From: a virus
Reading direction: 5' to 3' (one strand)
Length of the DNA: 28,468 bases
IMG/VR virus record: IMGVR_UViG_3300028844_001804
Coordinates: 1 to 28,468 of that record
Every line of letters starts with the position of its first letter. Within the stretch, counting starts at the first letter, position 1. A program made the position numbers and the translations under genes. This document shows positions 23,915 through 28,468 of this stretch, one piece after another. Under the pieces are notes generated by a model. The model was not told where the DNA came from. It worked only from the letters and a program-made list of their open reading frames with translations, and did no database searches.

Positions 23915-24015
23915 GAAGATACATACTTGAACGGATATATCATTATTCAACCTATTTAACCAGTTGGTCTTGGCGTAAATTATATGGCGACAGAACTAAA
24001 AGAGGAGAAAAATAA
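23911..24015 (+). CDS. Small protein, 34 aa, coupled to DNA polymerase
   Basis: ATGA overlap with the previous stop and TAATG overlap with the polymerase start; the polymerase ribosome site (GAGGAG) is inside it. The protein starts MRRYILERIYHYSTYLTSWS, continues WRKLYGDRTK and is aromatic and basic, perhaps an amphipathic helix. Very short proteins with an SWxWxKLY-like motif occur next to replication genes in other marine phages, from memory. Function unknown. Confidence 0.5.
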   Translation: MRRYILERIYHYSTYLTSWSWRKLYGDRTKRGEK

Positions 24016-25889
24016 TGACTACCGAACTTACCTTTACAACGACTGATAGTGACTGGACACCGCCCACTAGCTACCCAGATTTAAGCGATCGTTCTATGAT
24101 CGCAATAGATTTAGAGACTAGAGATCCTAATATTAAAAAAACAGGACCAGGATGGCCTACTAAAGATGGAGAGATTGTAGGAATAGCTGTAGCTACAGAT
24201 GGATTCAAAGGGTACTTTCCTATAGCTCATGAAAGAGGAGATAATTTAGATCCAGCCATGACTATGAAATGGTTTCAAAAAATAATGTCTTCAGATGCAG
24301 ATAAGATTTGTCATAATGCTTCATATGATATTGGTTGGTGTAGAGCTTCAGGAATAAAAACAAATGGAAAAATTATAGATACTATGCTTGCAGGTGCAAT
24401 CATTGATGAGAATAGAAGAGGTTATTCTTTAAATGCATTGTCAGCAGAATACCTTGGTGAAATAAAATCAGAAGTTAAGTTAAGAGAAAAAGCAGAAGAG
24501 TGGGGACTAGATGCTAAGGCAGATTTATGGAAGTTACCTCCATCATTTGTTGGAGAGTATGCAGAACAAGATGCTGAACTAACTTTAAAACTTTGGAGAA
24601 AGTTTGAAACAGAGATTAGATTACAAAACTTATCTTCTATTTTTGAAATGGAAACTAAACTTCTACCTATCTTAATTGAAATGCGTGAGCATGGAATAAG
24701 AATGGATATGAATAAAGCGGAAGTAATGAAGAAAACTTTTGTTACAGAAGAGAAGAAAAAACTCCATGAAATCAAGGGTTTAACAGGAGTTGATGTAGAA
24801 TTATGGGCCGCAACATCTGTTGCTAAAGCATTTGATGCAATGAAGGTCCCTTATGATAGAACAGAAAAAACTAAAGCACCAAGCTTTACTACTAACTGGT
24901 TACATAATTGTACTCACCCGTTAGCAAAGTTAGTTAGAGAAGCAAGAGAGATGAATAAGTTTCATTCAACTTTTATAGATTCTATTTTTAAATTTGAACA
25001 CAAAGGAAGAATCCATGCAGAAATCAATCAACTCAGATCAGATAATGGTGGTACTGTTACTGGTAGGCTTAGTATGTCTAACCCTAATCTTCAACAGGTA
25101 CCTGCAAGAAACAAAGAGTTTGGAAAACAAATTAGATCTTTGTTCTTACCAGACGAAGACAAGCAGTGGGGATCTTTTGATTACTCACAACAGGAACCAA
25201 GATTAGTAGTTCACTATGCATCAAGTGTAGATTCTGGATTTGAAGGAAGCTATGAACTAATTAAAGCTTATCAAGACGAAGATGCAGACTTCCACCAAGT
25301 AGTAGCAGACATGGCAGAGATACCCAGAAGTCAGGCTAAAACAATTAACCTTGGATTGTTCTATGGTATGGGTGCAGCGAAACTATCTCGTGAACTTGGA
25401 ATAGATACCGAGAGTGCTAAACAATTGTTAAAAGAATATAATGCGAAAGTACCTTTTGTAAAACAATTAGCAAACAAATGTATGTCCGTTGCAGATAAAA
25501 AAGGATCTGTAGTAACTATAAGAGGTAGACATTGTAGATTTAATATGTGGGAACCTAAAGCTTGGGGTGTCTTCCAGGCAATGACAGAGCAGGAAGCTTT
25601 TTCTAAATACGAAATGCATCAATTAAAACGTGCAGGAACATATAAGGCTTTAAATAAACTGATTCAAGGTAGTGCAGCAGATCAAACTAAACAAGCCATC
25701 ATTGAATGTTATGAAAACGGCCACCGGCCACTGCTACAAATACATGATGAATTATGTTTTAATATAGGTGGAGATAAAGATATTGAAACTATTAAAAATA
25801 AAATGGAACATTGTTTAGATGATGTGCCTATGAAAGTACCAAGTAAAGTAGATATAGCATTGGGGGACAACTGGGGAGAAGCAACGTAA
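24015..25889 (+). CDS. polA: Family A DNA polymerase (Pol I-type, 3'-5' exonuclease, Leu762 type)
   Basis: A 624-aa replicative polymerase without a 5' nuclease domain. The proofreading domain is intact: D32 and E34 (AIDLET), N101 and D105 (HNASYD), Y182 and D186 (YAEQDAE). Polymerase motifs: A with D389 (FDYSQQEPR), B with K442, L446 and Y450 (AKTINLGLFYG), C with H577-D578-E579 (QIHDEL). L446 aligns with E. coli Pol I Phe762 (Tyr526 in T7), so this is the Leu variant known from many marine viral polymerases. It has a strong ribosome site and TAATG coupling upstream, and its stop overlaps the next ATG. It replicates the phage genome with the primase, helicase and ssDNA-binding proteins in the same operon. 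Confidence 0.95.
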   Translation: MTTELTFTTTDSDWTPPTSYPDLSDRSMIAIDLETRDPNIKKTGPGWPTKDGEIVGIAVATDGFKGYFPIAHERGDNLDPAMTMKWFQKIMSSDADKICHNASYDIGWCRASGIKTNGKIIDTMLAGAIIDENRRGYSLNALSAEYLGEIKSEVKLREKAEEWGLDAKADLWKLPPSFVGEYAEQDAELTLKLWRKFETEIRLQNLSSIFEMETKLLPILIEMREHGIRMDMNKAEVMKKTFVTEEKKKLHEIKGLTGVDVELWAATSVAKAFDAMKVPYDRTEKTKAPSFTTNWLHNCTHPLAKLVREAREMNKFHSTFIDSIFKFEHKGRIHAEINQLRSDNGGTVTGRLSMSNPNLQQVPARNKEFGKQIRSLFLPDEDKQWGSFDYSQQEPRLVVHYASSVDSGFEGSYELIKAYQDEDADFHQVVADMAEIPRSQAKTINLGLFYGMGAAKLSRELGIDTESAKQLLKEYNAKVPFVKQLANKCMSVADKKGSVVTIRGRHCRFNMWEPKAWGVFQAMTEQEAFSKYEMHQLKRAGTYKALNKLIQGSAADQTKQAIIECYENGHRPLLQIHDELCFNIGGDKDIETIKNKMEHCLDDVPMKVPSKVDIALGDNWGEAT

Positions 25890-26095
25890 TGGCAGAAAAA
25901 TTAATAGATCCAAACGATCCTACATTAATCGTAGGTCAATGCCCTCATTGTAAAGCTGATACTGTTTTTAGAAAAACAAGAGACAAGAATATTTATACAT
26001 GCAGAGTGTGTTATAAAACTGCAAAACAATTTAAGAACGGTAAGATACATTGGTTTAAAGTCTCAGAGACTCACCCTTATATCGACTATGTTTAA
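25889..26095 (+). CDS. Zinc-ribbon protein, 68 aa
   Basis: Four Cys in a CPHC (C18-C21) ... CRVC (C38-C41) arrangement form a zinc ribbon on two short beta hairpins (DTVFRKTRDKNIYTC). The N-terminus is IDPNDPTLIVGQ. It overlaps the polymerase stop by one base (TAATG), with GGGGAG as ribosome site, and ends against the convergent minus-strand gene with a shared TTAA stop. Such ribbons bind DNA, RNA or partner proteins; a polymerase accessory or transcription role is possible, but not shown. Confidence 0.75.
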   Translation: MAEKLIDPNDPTLIVGQCPHCKADTVFRKTRDKNIYTCRVCYKTAKQFKNGKIHWFKVSETHPYIDYV

Positions 26096-26301
26096 CCAGC
26101 AAATAAATGCGTTTCGAAATCTTTATTATTCGAAGTAACGGCTTGCATATCTCTAGCAATTAATTCTTTAACAATTGTTTTAATTTCTTGAGAGGTTTCT
26201 TGCATAGCGTTAGTTACTTTACCTTCTTCTAAATAAGCTTGGTTCCAAGAAGATTCTAAACTAATTTTTCTAGCTAGTAGTGCTTGTTTTGATTCCATCA
26301 T
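26092..26301 (-). CDS. Small helical hypothetical protein, 69 aa
   Basis: A minus-strand gene. The two tandem ATGs (26301 and 26298) lie 4 and 7 nt after AGGAG (26306-26310), so the second is the better start (68 aa). The protein is almost wholly helical and charged (ESKQALLARKISLESSW, QETSQEIKTIVKELIARDMQAV) and could form a coiled coil. It starts within the upstream gene (32-nt overlap), so the two are coupled. No family recognised. Small, early-type phage proteins of this kind often act on host factors, which is only a general possibility. Confidence 0.65.
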   Translation of the reverse strand: MMESKQALLARKISLESSWNQAYLEEGKVTNAMQETSQEIKTIVKELIARDMQAVTSNNKDFETHLFAG

Positions 26302-26482
26302 TTAACTCCTCATAAGTTACTAAACACAGTTTTGGTTGAGTTAAAGTTTCTTCTTCTATTTTAACTTTACCTGTGTTTACTTCATTTATGAAATTAGGTA
26401 TCACTTGCTCTTCAGTCTCACAACTGACTTGATGATCTATATAAGCACCACAATGACGAGCTTGGACACGATATAATTTCAT
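26270..26482 (-). CDS. Small hypothetical protein, 70 aa, leaderless start
   Basis: A minus-strand gene whose ATG is exactly 6 nt after a -10 box, with no ribosome site. The protein begins MKLYRVQARHCGAYIDHQVSC (two Cys, His), continues with ETEEQVIPNFINEVNTGKVKIEEE and strands LCLVTYEELND. A beta-alpha-beta fold seems likely. It does not match a family I know. It leads a two-gene unit with the gene at 26092-26301. Confidence 0.7.
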   Translation of the reverse strand: MKLYRVQARHCGAYIDHQVSCETEEQVIPNFINEVNTGKVKIEEETLTQPKLCLVTYEELNDGIKTSTTS

Positions 26483-26488
26483 AAGATA

Positions 26489-26517
26489 ATAATAGCTCTT
26501 TTTTGTTGATAAATCAA
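26489..26517 (-). promoter_or_regulatory. Promoter with leaderless start, minus strand
   Basis: TTGATT (26517-26512), a 17-nt spacer and TATTAT (26494-26489), followed by exactly 6 nt to the ATG at 26482. Spacing and box quality are good, and transcription should start at the start codon. Confidence 0.65.
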
Positions 26518-26756
26518 GTATTTACGTTAGGGTTGACTTCCAGACACTGTAAGTATCCTTCAGTAATTGTCAATCCTTTTTTTGTATATATTTCACGTAG
26601 AACTTGACCCCTTTTTTTGACTGCAATTAAACAGTTTTCTTCACCTTTGTAGTAGATAAAAGGTTGTTCTACGATATTAAAACATTGCTCAAATCTATCC
26701 TCTATTTTAGGATCAATAAAACACATCATTCCAAATATAATAAAAGTTTTTATCAT
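26514..26756 (-). CDS. Small hypothetical protein with hydrophobic N-terminus, 80 aa
   Basis: A minus-strand gene. The N-terminus (MIKTFIIFGMMCF) is a short hydrophobic stretch that may be a secretion signal, though a lipobox is not clear. The rest has three Cys after the first (C12, C25, C42, C71 by count), strands such as PFIYYKGEENCLIAV and a C-terminal LTITEGYLQCLEVNP. Cys pairs suggest disulphides in the periplasm. If exported it could act in superinfection exclusion or lysis control; this is inferred from the signal-like start only. It is divergent from the plus-strand operon at 26824. Confidence 0.6.
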   Translation of the reverse strand: MIKTFIIFGMMCFIDPKIEDRFEQCFNIVEQPFIYYKGEENCLIAVKKRGQVLREIYTKKGLTITEGYLQCLEVNPNVNT

Positions 26757-26762
26757 TAGGGG

Positions 26763-26791
26763 TTGACCTTATATTAAATACCTCTTATATA
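26763..26791 (+). promoter_or_regulatory. Promoter of the accessory plus-strand operon
   Basis: TTGACC (26763-26768, 5 of 6), 17-nt spacer, TATATA (26786-26791). A 5-bp inverted repeat CTCTT-N6-AAGAG (26782-26786 and 26793-26797) straddles the -10 box and might be an operator. AGGAGG (26815-26820) precedes the ATG at 26824. Confidence 0.65.
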
Positions 26792-26823
26792 CAAGAGATA
26801 CGCAATTATAACATAGGAGGACA

Positions 26824-27117
26824 ATGTTTAAAAGTAAAAGTTTATGCTTTAAAAGTTTTGTAACAAAAATAGATGATGTATTGTCAAAAGTACATTCCAA
26901 AACAATTGGTGGTGAGCCCTTACAATACAATGATGATGAATGGATTAATGCTAGAGATAGATTAATGAAAATGAAAGTAGGAGGTCATAACATGGCAACG
27001 TATCCTATTAACTTTCAAATGGCAGATCATTTAATTTTATCTGAAGTTGGATCACGAGAGAAAGCAGAGAAGATTCATTTAGATGAGTACTTTGCAAAAA
27101 TGAAAGGAACTAATTAA
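26824..27117 (+). CDS. Hypothetical protein, 97 aa
   Basis: First gene of the plus-strand accessory operon, with a strong ribosome site. The N-terminus is basic (MFKSKSLCFKSFVTK), then LSKVHSKTIGGEPLQYNDDEWINARDRL, MKVGGHNMATYPI, MADHLILSEVGSREKAEKIHLDEYFAKM. It appears mainly helical and soluble. I do not recognise the family. It is followed directly by the lipoprotein gene on a TTG start. Confidence 0.65.
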   Translation: MFKSKSLCFKSFVTKIDDVLSKVHSKTIGGEPLQYNDDEWINARDRLMKMKVGGHNMATYPINFQMADHLILSEVGSREKAEKIHLDEYFAKMKGTN

Positions 27118-27228
27118 TTGATTAAATTAATAGTTTTAATATTATTATTGAGTGCGTGTACTAAAGATTTACAACCAAATCCTTACACAACTATAATAAA
27201 ACATATAATAAAAGGAGATAAAAAATGA
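27118..27228 (+). CDS. Mini-lipoprotein, 36 aa (TTG start)
   Basis: The TTG immediately follows the stop of the previous gene, with AAGGA 9 nt upstream. The product is MIKLIVLILLLSAC followed by a 22-residue mature part (starts TKDLQPNPYTTIIKH, basic end). L11-S12-A13-C14 is a near-ideal lipobox, so C14 would be lipidated and the peptide anchored in a membrane. Short phage lipoproteins act as outer-membrane spanins (Rz1-like), colicin-type lysis peptides or entry-exclusion proteins. The mature part is Pro-poor, unlike many Rz1. The last base pairs overlap the next ATG (ATGA). Confidence 0.65.
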   Translation: MIKLIVLILLLSACTKDLQPNPYTTIIKHIIKGDKK

Positions 27229-27335
27229 CAGGTGTATATTTGGGTTTAATTTTAATTTTTATTTTAGCATTTCCTAAATTTGTATTAGGATCAATTATAA
27301 CTTTAATTGCATTTATGTTTGGGGCATCGTTCTAA
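27225..27335 (+). CDS. Mini membrane protein with two hydrophobic helices, 36 aa
   Basis: Good ribosome site (AAGGAG) and ATGA coupling to the lipoprotein gene; TAATG coupling to the next gene. The sequence (begins MTGVYLGLILIFILAFPKF, then VLGSIITLIAFMFGASF) is two membrane segments joined by a PK turn, without charges in the helices. Such hairpins resemble small holins, but families of many kinds look alike at this length. With the lipoprotein it may form a lysis or exclusion pair. Confidence 0.6.
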   Translation: MTGVYLGLILIFILAFPKFVLGSIITLIAFMFGASF

Positions 27336-27679
27336 TGCATCCTAAAAAATTAGATAAAGAGTGGCGTAAACTTCAATCAGATTGGCAGAATTCTTTAAGA
27401 AAATTTTTTAAAAAATCTGATAAATTAAATGAAGAGTATGGCGGGACCATGCCAGGCTTAACAGAAACTATGTTATTTGGCCTGATGTGGTTTGTCGTTA
27501 AACAAAAACTAAAAACATATTCTGCTAATTCTACTAAAGGTGAAATGAACATGGACGTAGAATTTACAAGATCTATGTTTAAAAAAGTATTGAATGAAGA
27601 GTATCCGGATACTTTGTTTGAAGATCATGATGGAGAACTTGTTGAATCAATAAAAGATAAAAAAATAACAATAAACTAG
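27335..27679 (+). CDS. Hypothetical protein, 114 aa
   Basis: Starts in TAATG overlap with the mini membrane protein. A basic amphipathic N-terminus (about 1-35: KEWRKLQSDWQNSLRKFFKKSDKLN), GLTETMLFGLMWFVVKQKLKTY (about 41-62, partly hydrophobic), an acidic region and VEFTRSMFKKVLNEEYPDTLFEDHDG (about 75-100). It is helical and probably soluble, although the middle could touch a membrane. I do not recognise it. Confidence 0.65.
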   Translation: MHPKKLDKEWRKLQSDWQNSLRKFFKKSDKLNEEYGGTMPGLTETMLFGLMWFVVKQKLKTYSANSTKGEMNMDVEFTRSMFKKVLNEEYPDTLFEDHDGELVESIKDKKITIN

Positions 27680-27688
27680 GAGAAACAA

Positions 27689-27892
27689 ATGGATATAAAT
27701 AAATGGAAAAGTGTTGCAGTTAAAAAAGAAACTCACACAATGCTAACGGCCCTCTGCACTATGAAAGAAAGAAACCCGGCAAGGATGATTTCTAAATTAG
27801 TAAATGACTACGTAGAGTTTCAAGCAAAGAAAGCTAAGAAACCTATTGAGAAGTTTAAACAGGAACTGTTAAGCAAAAATGGTAATAAATAA
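27689..27892 (+). CDS. Ribbon-helix-helix-like DNA-binding protein, 67 aa
   Basis: The N-terminal strand WKSVAVKKETHTMLTALC, followed by a helix and an ARMISKLVNDYVEFQAKKA second helix, fits the ribbon-helix-helix fold of dimeric repressors (MetJ/Arc/CopG). The C-terminal tail is basic. It has a ribosome site (AGGAGA, 8 nt before ATG) and overlaps the next gene by 14 nt. It could be a repressor of phage promoters with palindromic sites, or the antitoxin-like partner of the following nuclease; neither is shown. Confidence 0.75.
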   Translation: MDINKWKSVAVKKETHTMLTALCTMKERNPARMISKLVNDYVEFQAKKAKKPIEKFKQELLSKNGNK

Positions 27893-28376
27893 AATAAATA
27901 AACTTAAACTCTTTCAAACAATTAATCTTATAAAGGCTAATCAACCGGGTATTTATTTTTTATTTGATAAGTATAAGAACTTAATCTACATCGGTGAAAG
28001 TAAATTTCCAATCTCTAGAGTACTTGATCATTATTCTAGAGCTTACGAAAATAGTAAAACTGCTAAAGGTATTGGTCCAGTGTTTGATTATTTTAGAATT
28101 ATAAATTGTAAATCTGATGATTCAAGAATAAGACAACATTATGAGAAACGTTGGATCCGTAAATTTAAGTCTCCTTTAAATTATAATACAAAGTGCGAAA
28201 CCTATGATTTAAATTGGAAGGAAATAAAAGGATTCATTTTAATATTTGATAACTTTTTTAAAAAAACTAAAAGTTGGTACAGATATTTAAATGATGAGGT
28301 TATGAGTAAGAGAAGTGTACATAGAGAAAAAGTAAGTAAACGAAGAAAAGAATATTATATAAAAACAGGGAAATAA
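27879..28376 (+). CDS. GIY-YIG nuclease-like protein
   Basis: A 165-aa protein with a GIY-YIG core: GIY (24-26), YIG (37-39), R47 (ISRVLDH, catalytic Arg), H51, E89 (YEKRW, metal-binding Glu) and N101 (SPLNYN). The C-terminal 60 residues are Lys/Arg-rich (KKTKSWYRYLN, VSKRRKEYY), probably DNA-binding, and no NUMOD-type repeat is evident. GIY-YIG enzymes in phages are often free-standing homing endonucleases or DNA repair/degradation nucleases. It begins inside the ribbon-helix-helix gene with no ribosome site of its own, so the two are coupled. Confidence 0.85.
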   Translation: MVINKINKLKLFQTINLIKANQPGIYFLFDKYKNLIYIGESKFPISRVLDHYSRAYENSKTAKGIGPVFDYFRIINCKSDDSRIRQHYEKRWIRKFKSPLNYNTKCETYDLNWKEIKGFILIFDNFFKKTKSWYRYLNDEVMSKRSVHREKVSKRRKEYYIKTGK

Positions 28377-28377
28377 T

Positions 28378-28468
28378 ATGATAGATAAAGAACGATTAGA
28401 GGGGTTACTAAATAACTCTCACAAGTGTTACGGCACAGAAAATTTAATTTTAGATTCAAAACTTGTTA
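28378..28468 (+). CDS. Start of an unidentified gene (3' partial)
   Basis: An ATG one base after the nuclease stop opens a frame that runs to the edge of the window (30 residues seen: MIDKERLEGLLNNSHKCYGT and so on). GGGA about 6 nt before could serve as a weak ribosome site. Too little sequence to assign a family. Confidence 0.5.
   Translation, partial: MIDKERLEGLLNNSHKCYGTENLILDSKLV

Noticed and set aside
25718-25732. GGCCACCGGCC inverted repeat in the polymerase gene
   Set aside because: A 4-bp stem in coding sequence, no T-run and no position of regulatory meaning.
26092-26095. TTAA shared by two opposite stop codons as a terminator or site
   Set aside because: TTAA holds a stop on both strands by palindromy; compact but not evidence for a functional element.
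1-28468. tRNA genes, reverse transcriptase, integrase, transposase or attachment sites
   Set aside because: No recognisable cloverleaf, integrase or transposase motif was seen on either strand by reading; nothing supports a temperate or mobile-element assignment here.

Overview
The window looks like part of the genome of a lytic marine bacteriophage. It is AT-rich and packed almost end to end, with genes mostly on the + strand, many overlapping stop/start pairs, and no tRNA, rRNA, insertion sequence or CRISPR array. The internal virion proteins, a GNAT-like protein of the T7 gp13 type, a P22 gp10-like tail protein and the lack of a visible tape-measure protein suggest a short-tailed phage. 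The low GC and gene content resemble phages of SAR11-type alphaproteobacteria. Host and morphology are inferences. Terminase, portal, capsid and endolysin are not in the window, so both ends are internal to a larger genome.

Layout. (1) 1-3411: the 3' part of a tail-fibre/adhesin gene, a small unknown gene, then a very AT-rich island with a DUF6065-like gene and two 2-oxoglutarate/Fe(II) oxygenases. (2) 3504-8254: a large tail/head-completion protein, several small virion-associated proteins and two glycosyltransferases. (3) 8310-16291: an internal-virion/ejection block behind its own promoter (320-, 155-, 303-, 734- and 1093-aa proteins), ending in a small holin-like coiled-coil/membrane protein. 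(4) 16344-19018: an N-terminally truncated MGME1/RecB-type exonuclease gene and a convergent minus-strand cassette (SNF2 helicase, 55-aa protein, third oxygenase). (5) 19079-26095: the replication operon: coiled-coil protein, ssDNA-binding-like protein, AEP primase, UvrD-like helicase, DUF3310 protein, two very small proteins, family A DNA polymerase, zinc ribbon. (6) 26092-28468: an accessory area with three small minus-strand genes and a plus-strand run that holds a mini-lipoprotein, a mini-membrane protein, a ribbon-helix-helix protein and a GIY-YIG nuclease.

How the genes fit together. Replication proteins form one co-oriented unit driven by a strong promoter and ribosome site at 19024-19079; that promoter is mirrored by one driving the opposing SNF2 cassette. 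Virion internal proteins have a separate promoter with a 16-bp palindrome at its expected transcription start. Three oxygenases and two glycosyltransferases next to tail genes suggest enzymatic decoration of the virion, or of a host or DNA substrate, by hydroxylation and glycosylation; this is a hypothesis.

Most notable points: the UvrD-like helicase has no ATG/GTG/TTG start and apparently begins on ATA or ATC overlapping the primase stop; several genes have a -10 box about 6 nt before the ATG, implying leaderless mRNAs; the exonuclease lacks its N-terminal region; three hairpins lie in the first 85 nt of the primase gene; and the polymerase has Leu at the position equivalent to E. coli Pol I residue 762.
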